DNA of 64,000 nucleotides from Streptococcus canis (GCF_900636575.1 NZ_LR134293.1:1241501-1305500), one strand, 5' to 3'. Positions 38,679 through 48,959 are shown, numbered from the stretch's first letter. Numbers and translations: made by a program. Notes: generated by a model from the sequence alone, not told the origin.

Positions 38679-39284
38679 ATGGCTATTATTTTACCAGAAC
38701 TTCCATACGCGTATGATGCTCTTGAACCACAGTTTGATGCGGAGACAATGACTCTTCATCATGATAAACACCATGCCACTTATGTCGCTAATGCCAATGC
38801 GGCTTTAGAAAAACACCCAGAAATCGGAGAAAATCTGAAAGAATTATTGGCAGATGTCACTAAGATTCCAGCTGATATTCGTCAAGCTTTGATTAATAAT
38901 GGTGGTGGACACTTAAATCATGCACTTTTCTGGGAACTATTATCACCAGAAAAACAAGAGATTACTGCTGATGTTGCTCAAGCCATTGATGAGGCTTTTG
39001 GGTCATTTGATGCCTTTAAAGAACAATTTACAGCGGCTGCCACTGGACGTTTTGGTTCAGGTTGGGCCTGGTTAGTTGTCAATAAGGAAGGACAACTTGA
39101 AATCACATCAACTGCTAATCAAGATACTCCAATTTCAGAAGGCAAAAAACCTATTCTAGCTCTTGATGTGTGGGAACATGCTTACTACTTGAATTATCGT
39201 AATGTACGTCCAAATTACATCAAAGCTTTCTTTGAAATTATTAATTGGAAAAAAGTATCAGAACTTTACCAAGCTGCTAAATAA
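38679..39284 (+). CDS. sodA: Manganese superoxide dismutase
   Basis: Fe/Mn superoxide dismutase of 201 residues. Metal ligands appear in [11 protein letters not shown] (first His), [14 protein letters not shown] (second His) and the pair [21 protein letters not shown] and the surrounding residues fit the Mn-preferring type of streptococci. It detoxifies superoxide in the cytosol. Codon use is biased towards high expression. A strong terminator follows. Confidence 0.97.
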   Translation: MAIILPELPYAYDALEPQFDAETMTLHHDKHHATYVANANAALEKHPEIGENLKELLADVTKIPADIRQALINNGGGHLNHALFWELLSPEKQEITADVAQAIDEAFGSFDAFKEQFTAAATGRFGSGWAWLVVNKEGQLEITSTANQDTPISEGKKPILALDVWEHAYYLNYRNVRPNYIKAFFEIINWKKVSELYQAAK

Positions 39285-39293
39285 GAAATGGTT

Positions 39294-39321
39294 ACCAATC
39301 TCAAAAGGAGATTGGTTTTTT
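39294..39321 (+). terminator. sodA terminator
   Basis: ACCAATCTC pairs with GAGATTGGT across a short A-rich loop, followed by TTTTT. Confidence 0.87.
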
Positions 39322-39328
39322 AAGTACT

Positions 39329-39338
39329 TTTACGAATA
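39329..39338 (+). promoter_or_regulatory. Candidate SigX (CIN) box before the beta-lactamase-fold lipoprotein
   Basis: TTTACGAATA again, with TACGAATA at 39331-39338. It lies 111 bases before the start codon, far more than at comEA or coiA. A separate ordinary promoter, TTGATT (39401-39406) with TAGAAT (39423-39428), is closer to the gene. Confidence 0.5.
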
Positions 39339-39449
39339 TTATAGTGAGGACATCATTTCTTAGGAAAGATAAAAATAGTTTGTCTTTTTAATGTAACACC
39401 TTGATTTTTAACCAAATTTAGCTAGAATAGAATGGATAGGAGAGTTTAG

Positions 39450-40511
39450 GTGTTAAGAGAGAAGAAAAAGACGACTGTATGGCTTACTTTAGGAGTGATG
39501 ATAGTGACTTTGCTGGTCGGCTGTTTGGCTGGTAAAAAGAAAAGCCTTCTTGTCCAATCAGGAGAGCAGCAACAGCAAATCACTTACTTAAAAAAGAAAA
39601 GTAAGTCTAGAAAAGCTAATCAAAAACCATTCCCTGAAAAATCAAAAGAAGCTAAGCAAGCTGTTATGGATGCCGATTTAGCGCAAATGGATGCCTTAGG
39701 GCTTTATTATGATTACAACCACTTGAGTTTGGCTGATACGGTCAAGGCTTATTTAAAGGAATTTGGCATTGATGAATCCCAAATTGCCTTCTCCTACAAA
39801 GATCTTAATTCGGGTAAGACTGCAGCCATGAATGACCATCAGCCAATGACAGCAGGGAGTACTTATAAGTTACCTTTGAACATGCTTGTAGTGGATGAGG
39901 TGGAAAAGGGTAAATTATCCATGACAGAGCGTTTTGACATTACAGGGACTGACTATGAATATGACCAGGAACATAATGCCTATGTTGTTCAATTCAACGG
40001 TGCCATGTCTATTCCCGATATGCAAGAGTATTCCTTGGTTTATTCAGAAAATACACCTGCCTACGCTTTGGCAGAACGATTGGGTGGCATGAATAAGGCT
40101 TACCAATTATTTGGACGCTACGGTAAGGTATCTGGGGCTATTCCGACCATTGATCGTAATGATAATAAAACCACAACGGCTTACTATGTGCAAGTCTTGG
40201 ATTACTTGTGGCGACATCAGGATAAATACAAGGATATCTTGTATTACATTGGAGAATCCTTTCCTGGTTTGTATTACAAGACTTATTTGCCTCATGTAAA
40301 GGTTTATCAAAAACCAGGTTATGTCAGAGAATCCTTAAACGTAGGTGCCATTGTTTGCGAAGAGTCTCCTTATTTGATTGCTCTTTATTCATCTGGTTTG
40401 GGTGGAGCAACAGAAGCATCAGAAGAAGTCAATGACCTTGGTTATGCGCAGCTTGTTAATTTAACTTATGTGATCAATGAGTGGCATAGGGTCAATCACA
40501 ATATGGCCTAA
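39450..40511 (+). CDS. Beta-lactamase-fold serine hydrolase lipoprotein
   Basis: 353 residues. A basic start and hydrophobic helix end in the lipobox LVGC with Cys25, so the mature protein is probably a lipoprotein. A lysine-rich linker (about residues 30-70) leads into a class A beta-lactamase-like domain. The SxxK serine is in AGSTYKLPLN, the SxN equivalent is YSENTPAY, and the KxG equivalent is QKPGYVRE. All three active-site elements are present, so it is probably active, on wall peptides or another substrate; true beta-lactamase activity is not expected in this group. GTG start after GGATAGGAG. A CIN-like box lies upstream. Confidence 0.82.
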   Translation: MLREKKKTTVWLTLGVMIVTLLVGCLAGKKKSLLVQSGEQQQQITYLKKKSKSRKANQKPFPEKSKEAKQAVMDADLAQMDALGLYYDYNHLSLADTVKAYLKEFGIDESQIAFSYKDLNSGKTAAMNDHQPMTAGSTYKLPLNMLVVDEVEKGKLSMTERFDITGTDYEYDQEHNAYVVQFNGAMSIPDMQEYSLVYSENTPAYALAERLGGMNKAYQLFGRYGKVSGAIPTIDRNDNKTTTAYYVQVLDYLWRHQDKYKDILYYIGESFPGLYYKTYLPHVKVYQKPGYVRESLNVGAIVCEESPYLIALYSSGLGGATEASEEVNDLGYAQLVNLTYVINEWHRVNHNMA

Positions 40512-40583
40512 TCATAAGTTGACATTGGTCTGATAGTAGAAATACTTACTGATAACTGTCACTAAAATAAGTTTTTGCTCATT

Positions 40584-40620
40584 AAAAAAACTTGACCTGA
40601 GGAAACAGGGCAAGCTTTTT
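40584..40620. terminator. Bidirectional terminator
   Basis: AACTTG..CCTG pairs with CAGG.CAAG, with A run before and T run after. It serves the lipoprotein gene and the convergent minus-strand gene. Confidence 0.8.
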
Positions 40621-40624
40621 GGGG

Positions 40625-41845
40625 TTAATGCTGTGTTTGTGAGGTTTTTTCGTTATTCCTTGCTTCTTGGTAACGGTGAAGCAATTTTTTAAATTTTTTA
40701 ACAGCAGCGCGTGTCAGCTGCTTAGATGATTTGCCATTTCTGCTGTAAATAGGATTGTACTTATCCCCTTGTTGTTCTAAATCGGGAACTAGAAAAGGCG
40801 CATCAGGACTATTAGTTGCTTCTTCGATAAAAGCTGGTTCAAAAAGCAGAATAGGATCAATATCAAGCAGGCGATGTAAGTCATCGTTTTGGTTGCCATA
40901 ATTGAAAGAAGAACCATTGACAATACTATTTCGCGTTAGGTTATCGGGATCTAGCGCTACTAAAAATTGTCCTGATTCCGATAAAATAAACTCTGAGTGA
41001 AAATGAATCAAAATCTTATAGTTGGATTGAGGAATATTGTCTGTATAGACTGGCTGATGATTGCCATTAGCATCTAAAATACTGGCAACCTTATTATGGT
41101 ATCTAGAAGATTCATAAAGATCATAATCGTCATCTTCTAAAGTGGCCAAATATTTGGCTAAGGCCTCTGCATCGGTTAGCTGTTTTTTTCCGTAATGCGA
41201 GCGAACCCACTCAATTTGCTGGGTTGATATGAGGTAACGAAGTTGATGAATTTTCCGATTAAAGTGGCTATAAGGAATGTGTTCGAGATTAACATAACAA
41301 GTCTGAATCAGAGCAGATAATTGGTCCCAAAAAGGATCTGTTGGCGATAGATTTGGACTTAATTGTGCCAATACTTGCTGTGTCTGTCTTGAGTGTCCTG
41401 TCAACTCGTCTGGCATCTTTAAATATGCCATGAGCAGTTGTAGTCGCTTTTTAGCTTGCTGAGGTGTTTGTGCCATTTCTTCTTTTTGCCATAAATGTTG
41501 AAAGGCAGGTGTGCCTACAATTCGTATCTCCTGGTAGGTTTGCTCAAAATTGTAAGACTTTCCCTTGACTTTCAGTTGTGCCAAATAACCTTTTTGGATA
41601 GCATGATATGACCAACCATCGTGGTTAAGTTTTTTGGCATAGTAGAGCAAATCATGTCGTAGTTGAAAACTTTCCGAAAAGTTGCCTTGCTGAGATTTAG
41701 GGTGTTTCTGATAGAAAGGAGCCACTAAATCTTGGTAAGGTTTATGACTTTTTTCGAAGGCGAGTCGCTGATAGTCTTTCTGCCAAAAGCTGACGCAAAA
41801 CATCAGAAACATCAAGAAGAATAACCATTTTCCAAGTAGTTTCAT
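40625..41845 (-). CDS. Hypothetical exported or membrane-anchored protein (DUF3114-like)
   Basis: 406 residues beginning MKLLGKWLFFLMFLMF, a signal anchor or uncleaved signal peptide, followed by a large hydrophilic, aromatic- and glutamine-rich domain. It resembles the streptococcal DUF3114 family, whose function I do not know; this match is from memory. The segment LVALDPDNLTRNSIVNGSSFNYG is the most conserved-looking part, and a lysine-rich tail follows. It starts 6 bases after queA on the minus strand, so it is probably co-transcribed. Confidence 0.65.
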   Translation of the reverse strand: MKLLGKWLFFLMFLMFCVSFWQKDYQRLAFEKSHKPYQDLVAPFYQKHPKSQQGNFSESFQLRHDLLYYAKKLNHDGWSYHAIQKGYLAQLKVKGKSYNFEQTYQEIRIVGTPAFQHLWQKEEMAQTPQQAKKRLQLLMAYLKMPDELTGHSRQTQQVLAQLSPNLSPTDPFWDQLSALIQTCYVNLEHIPYSHFNRKIHQLRYLISTQQIEWVRSHYGKKQLTDAEALAKYLATLEDDDYDLYESSRYHNKVASILDANGNHQPVYTDNIPQSNYKILIHFHSEFILSESGQFLVALDPDNLTRNSIVNGSSFNYGNQNDDLHRLLDIDPILLFEPAFIEEATNSPDAPFLVPDLEQQGDKYNPIYSRNGKSSKQLTRAAVKKFKKLLHRYQEARNNEKTSQTQH

Positions 41846-41851
41846 AGTCTG

Positions 41852-42880
41852 TTAATTAACAAACATGGCATCGCCAAAACTAAAGAAACGATACTTTTCA
41901 TCAACCGCGTGTTTGTAAGCTTCAAGGACAAATTCACGCCCTGCAAAGGCTGATACTAGCATCACAAGGGTTGATTTTGGCAGGTGAAAATTAGTTGAAA
42001 AAGCATCAACGACCTTGAATTGGTAGCCAGGTTTGATGAAAATATTGGTCCAACCTGAATCAGCTCTAATTTCCCCATTGAATTTGCTACCGATAGTTTC
42101 TAAGGTACGGATAGACGTTGTTCCTACAGCAATGACCCGACCGCCAGCTTGTTTGACTTCTCGGAGGGTTTGCGCCGCTTCTTCTGAGAGGGAATAAAAT
42201 TCTGAATGCATGTCATGATCATCGAGATTATCCACGGAAACAGGTCTAAAAGTCCCAAGACCTACATGTAAGGTCAAATAAACCAAATGTACCCCTTTGG
42301 CTTGGATTTTTTTGAGCAAGTCTGTTGTGAAGTGGAGACCAGCAGTTGGGGCGGCCGCAGAGCCATTTTCTTTAGCATAAACGGTTTGGTATCGCTCAGC
42401 ATCCTCTAATTTTTCATGAATGTAAGGAGGCAATGGCATTTCGCCGAGACTCTCTAAAACTTCTAAGAAAATCCCATCATAGCTGAATTCAACAATACGT
42501 CCACCATGTTCGAGTTCATCGATAATGGTTGCTTTGAGACGACCATCTCCAAAACTGACTTGGCTACCAACCTTGAGCCGTTTGGCTGGCTTGGCTAAAA
42601 CTTCCCATTGATCTCCTTGCGTATTTTTAAGCAAAAGCAATTCCACATGACCATGGGTATCGGGTTTTTCTCCATAAAGTCTGGCAGGTAAGACACGAGT
42701 GTTATTCATAACGAGGGCATCCCCTGGGTTTAATTGATCAATGATATGGTCAAAATGGCTATCAACCATGGTTTTTTGACGGTGATCAATAATCAATAGT
42801 TTTGAACTATCCCTTTTTTCGAGTGGGGTTTGGGCAATCAATTCTTCTGGTAAATCAAAATCGAAATCGTTTGTATTCAT
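41852..42880 (-). CDS. queA: QueA S-adenosylmethionine:tRNA ribosyltransferase-isomerase
   Basis: Penultimate step of queuosine synthesis in tRNA wobble position 34. Length 342. Motifs are [17 protein letters not shown] at the start, [35 protein letters not shown] and [17 protein letters not shown]. The gene diverges from nagB, and the shared intergenic region holds the NagR-type sites. Confidence 0.96.
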   Translation of the reverse strand: MNTNDFDFDLPEELIAQTPLEKRDSSKLLIIDHRQKTMVDSHFDHIIDQLNPGDALVMNNTRVLPARLYGEKPDTHGHVELLLLKNTQGDQWEVLAKPAKRLKVGSQVSFGDGRLKATIIDELEHGGRIVEFSYDGIFLEVLESLGEMPLPPYIHEKLEDAERYQTVYAKENGSAAAPTAGLHFTTDLLKKIQAKGVHLVYLTLHVGLGTFRPVSVDNLDDHDMHSEFYSLSEEAAQTLREVKQAGGRVIAVGTTSIRTLETIGSKFNGEIRADSGWTNIFIKPGYQFKVVDAFSTNFHLPKSTLVMLVSAFAGREFVLEAYKHAVDEKYRFFSFGDAMFVN

Positions 42881-43014
42881 TGAAACTCCTCTAGGCCTGC
42901 TAAAGGGTATCGCATTCTAGCAGCCATCTCTTGTAAGTTAAATCTTTTCTATTATATCACTTGTGGTCAAAGCCGTCATCTCTAATCTTTTTTAGAAAAG
43001 CAGGCGCATTGGCT

Positions 43015-43070
43015 TGACAAAAATTGGTATATACCATATAATAAAAACACAAAAGGTCTATACCAATTAG
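43015..43070 (+). promoter_or_regulatory. nagB promoter with two NagR (dre)-type operators
   Basis: Consensus promoter: TTGACA 43015-43020, 17-base spacer, TATAAT 43038-43043. TTGGTATATACCA (43025-43037) fills the spacer and GGTCTATACCAA (43056-43067) lies just downstream. Both match the TGGTATAKACCA dyad of GntR-type NagR regulators of amino-sugar genes. Confidence 0.82.
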
Positions 43071-43084
43071 AAAAGGAGAATCAC

Positions 43085-43789
43085 ATGAAAGTTATTCGTG
43101 TTCAAGATCAACTAGAGGGTGGCAAAATTGCTTTTACCCTACTAAAAGAAAGTCTAGCCAAAGGTGCTAAAACCTTGGGTTTGGCAACAGGAAGTTCCCC
43201 TCTTAGCTTTTATCAGGAAATGGTAAAAAGCCCTTTGGATTTTTCAGACTTAACCAGTATTAACTTGGACGAATATGTCGGTCTTCCAGTAGAGAGCGAT
43301 CAAAGCTATGATTATTTTATGCGCCAAAACCTGTTTAACGCGAAGCCTTTTAAAAAGAACTACTTGCCTAATGGTTTAGCAACTGACATTGAAGCTGAAG
43401 CCAAACGTTATGACAAAATCATTGCAGAGCATCCCATTGATTTCCAAGTACTTGGGATTGGACGTAATGGTCATATTGGTTTTAACGAACCTGGGACTTC
43501 TTTTGAAGAAGAGACCCATGTGGTTGAGCTTCAGGAATCAACTATCGAAGCCAATAGTCGCTTTTTTAGCAGTATTGAAGATGTTCCAAAACAAGCTATC
43601 TCTATGGGAATTGCTTCCATCATGAAGTCCAAAATGATTGTTCTTCTTGCCTTTGGAGAAGACAAAGCTGCTGCGATTAAGGGAATGGTTTCTGGCCCAA
43701 TCACAGAAGACCTTCCAGCAAGTGTCCTCCAAAAACATGATAATGTTGTGGTCATTGTGGATGAAGCTGCTGCTTCAAAATTAGACTAA
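43085..43789 (+). CDS. nagB: Glucosamine-6-phosphate deaminase
   Basis: Converts glucosamine-6-phosphate to fructose-6-phosphate and ammonia. Length 234, the short allosteric-motif-poor form usual in Firmicutes. [23 protein letters not shown] with the catalytic aspartate, and [15 protein letters not shown] are present. Two NagR-type sites overlap the promoter, so induction by amino sugars is likely. AAAGGAG precedes ATG. Confidence 0.96.
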   Translation: MKVIRVQDQLEGGKIAFTLLKESLAKGAKTLGLATGSSPLSFYQEMVKSPLDFSDLTSINLDEYVGLPVESDQSYDYFMRQNLFNAKPFKKNYLPNGLATDIEAEAKRYDKIIAEHPIDFQVLGIGRNGHIGFNEPGTSFEEETHVVELQESTIEANSRFFSSIEDVPKQAISMGIASIMKSKMIVLLAFGEDKAAAIKGMVSGPITEDLPASVLQKHDNVVVIVDEAAASKLD

Positions 43790-43822
43790 GTTAATTGGTT
43801 CTTAATCAGGAGATATTAACAG

Positions 43823-43872
43823 TAGGAAGAATGTTAAAACCTTTGTAAGGTAGCACATCTTCCTATTTTTTC
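43823..43872 (+). terminator. nagB terminator
   Basis: TAGGAAGAATGT pairs with ACATCTTCCTA around an inner AACCT/AGGT stem and is followed by TTTTT. Confidence 0.8.
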
Positions 43873-43906
43873 TTTTGTCATAATAAATTTATGTTACACT
43901 ACTAAT

Positions 43907-44623
43907 ATGCGTTTAGATAAATTATTAGAAGGTGCAAAAGTTGGCTCTAGAAGTCAGGTGAAGAAGCTAATTAAGGCTCAAGAGGTTTGGGTTGATCACA
44001 TGGCTGTTAGGAATGGCCGACAAAATGTTGATCCTGGTTTGCAGCTGATTGAAGTGGCTGGACAGCGAGTGACTCATCCTAAGCATTCCTACATTATCCT
44101 CAACAAGCCAGAGGGGGTCATCTCGGCTAAGAAAGATACCAAACAGTTAACCGTTATTGACCAGCTTGCTGAAAAGGATAGAAATCCAGGCTTGTATCCT
44201 GTTGGCAGATTGGATAAGGATACCGAAGGTTTGGTTTTACTTACGGATAATGGTCCCCTAGGGTTTCGAATGTTGCACCCTAGTCATCATGTTTCTAAAA
44301 CGTATCTTGTAACCGTTAATGGCTTGTTAGCAGCAGATGCCCCAGACTTTTTTGCAGCTGGTATTTGTTTTCCAACAGGTGAAAAGTGCCAACCAGCTCA
44401 ACTGACTATTCTTAAGGCCGATACAGATCAATCACAGGCTAGTTTGACCATTTCAGAAGGAAAATTTCATCAAGTCAAAAAAATGTTTTTGACCTATGGT
44501 TTGAAAGTGACTTCTCTGAAACGGACGCACTTTGCAGGGCTGGAACTCGGACATCTTGCCAGCGGAGAGTATCGTTATCTAACAGAGTCAGAAAAGCGAC
44601 TCATTAAAACTTATTTGGACTGA
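43907..44623 (+). CDS. rsuA: RsuA-family 16S rRNA pseudouridine synthase
   Basis: 238 residues: an N-terminal S4 domain (RLDKLLEGAKVGSRSQVKKL) and the RsuA/RluB pseudouridine synthase domain with the catalytic aspartate in PVGRLDKDTEGLVLLT and the KTYLVTV strand. 16S U516 is the expected target by family; RluB/RluE type specificity cannot be excluded. An extended -10 (TGTTACACT, ending 43900) lies 6 bases before ATG with no ribosome site, suggesting a leaderless mRNA. Confidence 0.88.
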   Translation: MRLDKLLEGAKVGSRSQVKKLIKAQEVWVDHMAVRNGRQNVDPGLQLIEVAGQRVTHPKHSYIILNKPEGVISAKKDTKQLTVIDQLAEKDRNPGLYPVGRLDKDTEGLVLLTDNGPLGFRMLHPSHHVSKTYLVTVNGLLAADAPDFFAAGICFPTGEKCQPAQLTILKADTDQSQASLTISEGKFHQVKKMFLTYGLKVTSLKRTHFAGLELGHLASGEYRYLTESEKRLIKTYLD

Positions 44624-44713
44624 GCAAAACATATTTTCAAAAAGACGCTATTCTTGCTTAACCAACAAAGTGTCTATATACTGGAACAGTATCTTAGTTA
44701 AAGGAGATTCTTC

Positions 44714-45877
44714 ATGAAAACAAAACTGCCAACCAAAATGGCAATGCTGTCTATTTCCCTTTTTTTAATGTCACATTTAGCGATTGCACCAGCTATTCCC
44801 AAACTTTATGCCCTCTATCACGGGCAAAATCCTAACATTGGCTTAGCTTCTGTTGAAAGTTTAGTGACCATTCCAGCCATGATGATTACTATTTTTGTCA
44901 TGCTTAGTAATCTTGTCGTTGCAACATTAGGCAAGAAAAAAACAGTTCAATTGGGTCTGGTCTTAATATTACTATCAGGAATAATACCCTTTTTAACCAA
45001 GCAATTTGCAGTGGCTCTGCTTTGCCGTCTTTTGCTTGGAGTGGGAATTGGACTTTATAATTCCCTTTCCATTAGCATTATTAGTGACTATTATGAAGGC
45101 GACGAGCGTGCCAGCATGATTGGTTTTAGAACGGCAACGCTTAATATTGGGAAAGCCTTAACCACTTTTATTGTAGGCTTGGCTCTACTGGTTGGGGTTA
45201 ATTATACTTATTTAGTTTATCTTCTGGTCATTCCAGTCTATGTTTTCTTTAGCAAATATGTCCCGGAAACTAGCAGTGGTAGTCTATCGCTTAAAAAGGC
45301 AACTTATTTTAATCAGGCTGTTCTTTACCTAATGTTAATCACTTTCTTCGTGGGCATTTCTTATATTGGAGCAACAATAAAAATCCCCTCTCTTTTGGTC
45401 AATAAATACCATTATTCAAGTTTTTATGCCAGCAACTTATTGACTATTTTAGCCTTTAGTGGCATCTTAATCGGTCTCGTTTTTGGTCAGCTGACCAAGT
45501 ATCTTAAAGACAAAACCTTGGCTGCTATGATTTTTCTCATGGGGCTTGGCAATCTTATCTTTACCTTTGCCACCCATAGTGCCTTCTTCATTTTGGCTGC
45601 TCTTTTAATTGGGGCAAGTTTTGTGGGAACTATGTCTTCTGTCTTTGATTATATTGCCAAGCATTTCAAAAAGGAACATAACCATTTTGTGACCAGTTTG
45701 GCTATTACGGCAGGGAATATTGGGGTTATTCTGACACCAGTCTTACTAACCAAATTGCCAGCACAATTCCAATTAGAAATGTTTATCACCCCTTTTTACA
45801 TGACTAGTGGTTTCATGCTGGTTAATCTTATCCTGTATGGGTTACTCGTTAAAAAAACATCACAAGAAAAAAGTTAG
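44714..45877 (+). CDS. MFS transporter
   Basis: 387 residues, about 12 membrane segments. The CRLLLGVGIGLYNSLSISII segment in helix 4 and the loop DYYEGDERASMIGFR are typical of the drug/cyanate-like MFS branch. The substrate cannot be predicted; efflux is more likely than uptake from motif pattern. It has its own ribosome site (AAAGGAG) and no adjacent regulator. Confidence 0.82.
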   Translation: MKTKLPTKMAMLSISLFLMSHLAIAPAIPKLYALYHGQNPNIGLASVESLVTIPAMMITIFVMLSNLVVATLGKKKTVQLGLVLILLSGIIPFLTKQFAVALLCRLLLGVGIGLYNSLSISIISDYYEGDERASMIGFRTATLNIGKALTTFIVGLALLVGVNYTYLVYLLVIPVYVFFSKYVPETSSGSLSLKKATYFNQAVLYLMLITFFVGISYIGATIKIPSLLVNKYHYSSFYASNLLTILAFSGILIGLVFGQLTKYLKDKTLAAMIFLMGLGNLIFTFATHSAFFILAALLIGASFVGTMSSVFDYIAKHFKKEHNHFVTSLAITAGNIGVILTPVLLTKLPAQFQLEMFITPFYMTSGFMLVNLILYGLLVKKTSQEKS

Positions 45878-45960
45878 GCCACTGCATGCCTGCTTTTTTC
45901 TTGCACAGAGTCAGTAATGATTGGGCTAAAAAGATGACGTAACTTCTTTTTTGTCATTGA

Positions 45961-45970
45961 TTTACGAATA
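45961..45970 (+). promoter_or_regulatory. SigX (CIN) box before coiA
   Basis: TTTACGAATA with the core TACGAATA at 45963-45970, identical over ten bases to the box before comEA. Confidence 0.85.
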
Positions 45971-45993
45971 ATAAAGTAGAAGGACAAAAGGAG

Positions 45994-46956
45994 GTGACAA
46001 GGATACTAACCGCTTTAGATGATAAGAATCAGCTTATTTCGCTAGTGACTCAGCCTATTTCTTCAAAAACGCCTTTTCGTTGCCCAGCCTGCCAGTCCCC
46101 TGTTCACTTGCGTCAAGGAACAATTAGACGACCTCATTTTGCCCATGTGCAACTAGCTCATTGTCAATTTCAAGCAGAAAATGAATCTGAGGAACATTTG
46201 ACATTGAAAGCAAAACTTTATACCAGTTTAGTCCGAACAGAAGCCGTTTGTATTGAAAAATATCTACCTGAGCTGCAGCAGATCGCAGACCTTTTGGTTA
46301 ATGATGGCTTGGCGTTAGAAATTCAATGTAGCCCCTTGCCAGTTGAGCGCCTAAAGGAACGCACCAAAGCCTATCAAGAACAAGGCTATCAGGTACGATG
46401 GTTACTAGGAAGGAAATTGTGGCTTAAAGCTCATTTAACTGCTTTGCAAAAACAGTTTCTTTACTTTTCATCTAGTTTAGGCTTTCATTTGTGGGAGCTG
46501 GATGCAGCTACAAATCTGCTGCGTCTAAAATATTTAATCCATGAAGACTTATTTGGCAAGGTGAGCTACCTAACCAAAACCATTTCTTTAGACAACGATA
46601 TCATGGGACTGTTTCGGTTACCTTATCAGCAAGAAATCCTCTATTCTTATCAGAAATCAATGGTCGATAACCTTTCTATAAAAATTCAAAGAGCGCTGCT
46701 AGCTAGACAGCCTAAATGGCTACGACGACAAGAAAAGGCTTACTTAGCAGGACATAATTTACTCACATTAGCAACTGATGCTTTTTATCCCCAATGGAGA
46801 CCAGTTCAATCTTCTAGCGGTTTTTGTCAAATTAAAGGAAATCTTCGTCCTTATTATGAAAGTTTTAAAGCCTATTACAAAAAAGAAAAGGATAAGAAGG
46901 TGCAAACGCTTTTTTCACCAAAATATTATGTTAAAATAGATAGTAATAGAAAATGA
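45994..46956 (+). CDS. coiA: Competence protein CoiA
   Basis: Competence-induced protein needed for recombination of incoming DNA. About 320 residues, with CPACQSPVHLRQGTIRRPHFAH as zinc-finger-like and nuclease-associated start, shown in parts as FRCPACQSPV and RRPHFAH. EHLTLKAKLY and LALEIQCSPL form the nuclease-like core. The start is odd. GTG 45994 overlaps the ribosome site GGAGG itself, whereas ATA 46003, 8 bases after GGAGG, aligns with the methionine where CoiA proteins normally begin (then LTALDDKNQ). Coordinates use the GTG; true initiation is uncertain and may be weak. It is followed after 12 bases by pepF. Confidence 0.88.
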   Translation: MTRILTALDDKNQLISLVTQPISSKTPFRCPACQSPVHLRQGTIRRPHFAHVQLAHCQFQAENESEEHLTLKAKLYTSLVRTEAVCIEKYLPELQQIADLLVNDGLALEIQCSPLPVERLKERTKAYQEQGYQVRWLLGRKLWLKAHLTALQKQFLYFSSSLGFHLWELDAATNLLRLKYLIHEDLFGKVSYLTKTISLDNDIMGLFRLPYQQEILYSYQKSMVDNLSIKIQRALLARQPKWLRRQEKAYLAGHNLLTLATDAFYPQWRPVQSSSGFCQIKGNLRPYYESFKAYYKKEKDKKVQTLFSPKYYVKIDSNRK

Positions 46957-46968
46957 GGAGGAGATGTT

Positions 46969-48771
46969 ATGACTGATAATCGTAGCCACTTAGAAAAAAA
47001 GTACACTTGGGATTTGAGCACTATTTTTGCAACTGATGAGATGTGGGAAGCAGAGGTGAGCCAATTAACTACTGATGTTGAGGCTTCTAAAGAGTTTGCT
47101 GGTCATTTGCTGGATTCTAGTGCTAATTTGTTAAAGATTACAAAGACGTATTTAGAATTGGCTCGTCGTGTGGAGAAAGTTTATGTTTATGCTCACATGA
47201 AAAATGATCAAGACACTACCGTTGCCAAGTATCAAGAATACCAAGCTAAGGCTTCAGGTTTGTATGCCAAATTTAGTGAGGTCTTTTCATTCTATGATCC
47301 AGAAGTAATGACGCTTAGTCAAGAGGATTACCAAACTTTCCTTACGGAAACCCCTGAGTTGAAAGGGTATAATCATTTCTTTGACAAATTATTCCAAGCA
47401 CGCGAACATGTTCTCAGTCAAGCGGAAGAGGAATTATTAGCAGGGGCTCAAGAAATTTTTAATGGTGCGGAAGAAACCTTTAGTATTCTTGATAATGCAG
47501 ACATTGTTTTTCCGACGGTCAAAAATGATAAAGGAGAAGATGTTGAATTAACCCATGGTAATTTCATTAGCTTAATGGAATCTAAAGACCGTAGCGTTCG
47601 TCAAGCTGCTTATGAGGCAATGTATAGTACTTATGAACAGTTCCAGCATACTTATGCAAAAACCTTACAGACAAATGTGAAGGTTCAAAACTACAAGGCG
47701 CGTGTTCATAAATATAATTCAGCCCGTCAGGCTGCCATGGCTGCTAACTTTATTCCAGAAGCTGTTTATGATACCTTGTTAGAAACGGTTAATAAACATT
47801 TGCCGCTGTTACATCATTATTTGAAATTGCGTCAAGAGGTTCTTGGTTTAGATGAATTGAAGATGTATGATGTTTACACACCGCTATCTGAAACAGATTT
47901 GGCTATTGGTTATGATGAGGCTTTGGAAAAGGCAGAGAAGGTTTTGGCCGTTTTTGGTAAAGATTATGCAGACCGTGTGCACCGTGCTTTTACTGAACGC
48001 TGGATTGATGTTCATGTCAATAAAGGAAAACGTTCTGGAGCTTACTCAGGAGGTTCTTATGACACCAATGCCTTTATGCTATTAAACTGGCAAGATACCT
48101 TGGATAATCTCTACACATTAGTTCATGAGACTGGTCACAGTTTGCATTCTACTTTTACGCGTGAAACACAGCCTTATGTGTATGGGGATTACAGTATTTT
48201 CTTGGCAGAAATTGCTTCAACGACGAATGAAAATATTATGACAGAAGCTCTCTTAAACGAAGTTCAAGATGAGAAAGAACGTTTTGCGATTTTAAACCAT
48301 TACCTTGATGGTTTCCGTGGAACAGTTTTCCGTCAAACCCAATTTGCTGAGTTTGAACATGCTATTCACCAAGCTGATCAAAAAGGAGAAGTGTTAACAA
48401 GCGAATACCTTAACCAATTATACGCTGATTTAAATGAAAAATATTATGGTTTAAGTAAAGAGGATAATCATTTTATTCAGTATGAGTGGGCACGTATTCC
48501 TCACTTCTATTACAATTATTATGTTTACCAATATGCAACAGGTTTTGCAGCCGCAAGCTATTTAGCAGATAAGATTGTTCACGGAACACAAGATGATATT
48601 GATCATTACTTGGCTTATCTCAAGTCAGGAAATTCTGATTACCCACTTGAAGTGATTGCTAAAGCAGGCGTTGATATGGCAAAAGGGGACTATTTGGAAG
48701 CTGCCTTTAAGGTCTTTGAAGAACGCTTAATAGAACTCGAAGCCCTCGTTGCAAAGGGTGTTCACCGTTAA
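46969..48771 (+). CDS. pepF: Oligoendopeptidase F (PepF/PepB, M3 family)
   Basis: Cytosolic zinc metallopeptidase that cleaves short oligopeptides. 600 residues, complete. The zinc motif HExxH is HETGH in [13 protein letters not shown], with the downstream glutamate in [11 protein letters not shown]. It follows coiA by 12 bases with GAGGAG before ATG, the conserved coiA-pepF order in streptococci. A good terminator follows. Confidence 0.95.
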   Translation: MTDNRSHLEKKYTWDLSTIFATDEMWEAEVSQLTTDVEASKEFAGHLLDSSANLLKITKTYLELARRVEKVYVYAHMKNDQDTTVAKYQEYQAKASGLYAKFSEVFSFYDPEVMTLSQEDYQTFLTETPELKGYNHFFDKLFQAREHVLSQAEEELLAGAQEIFNGAEETFSILDNADIVFPTVKNDKGEDVELTHGNFISLMESKDRSVRQAAYEAMYSTYEQFQHTYAKTLQTNVKVQNYKARVHKYNSARQAAMAANFIPEAVYDTLLETVNKHLPLLHHYLKLRQEVLGLDELKMYDVYTPLSETDLAIGYDEALEKAEKVLAVFGKDYADRVHRAFTERWIDVHVNKGKRSGAYSGGSYDTNAFMLLNWQDTLDNLYTLVHETGHSLHSTFTRETQPYVYGDYSIFLAEIASTTNENIMTEALLNEVQDEKERFAILNHYLDGFRGTVFRQTQFAEFEHAIHQADQKGEVLTSEYLNQLYADLNEKYYGLSKEDNHFIQYEWARIPHFYYNYYVYQYATGFAAASYLADKIVHGTQDDIDHYLAYLKSGNSDYPLEVIAKAGVDMAKGDYLEAAFKVFEERLIELEALVAKGVHR

Positions 48772-48780
48772 GGAACTAGG

Positions 48781-48815
48781 CAAGAGATAGCTACTGAGCA
48801 TATCTCTTGTTTTTT
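48781..48815 (+). terminator. coiA-pepF terminator
   Basis: CAAGAGATA pairs with TATCTCTTG, followed by TTTTTT. Confidence 0.88.
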
Positions 48816-48959
48816 CGCTTTTTGGATTGCCGTTAACTAGTAATAAAAAACGATTTATTCACAAGGTGTGCCTATCAAAAACTCATTAGCAGGTTTGTGA
48901 ACAAATGCTTTAGACTAACACAATCAGGTTAGCTGATAAAAACAAACAGAAACATCATT

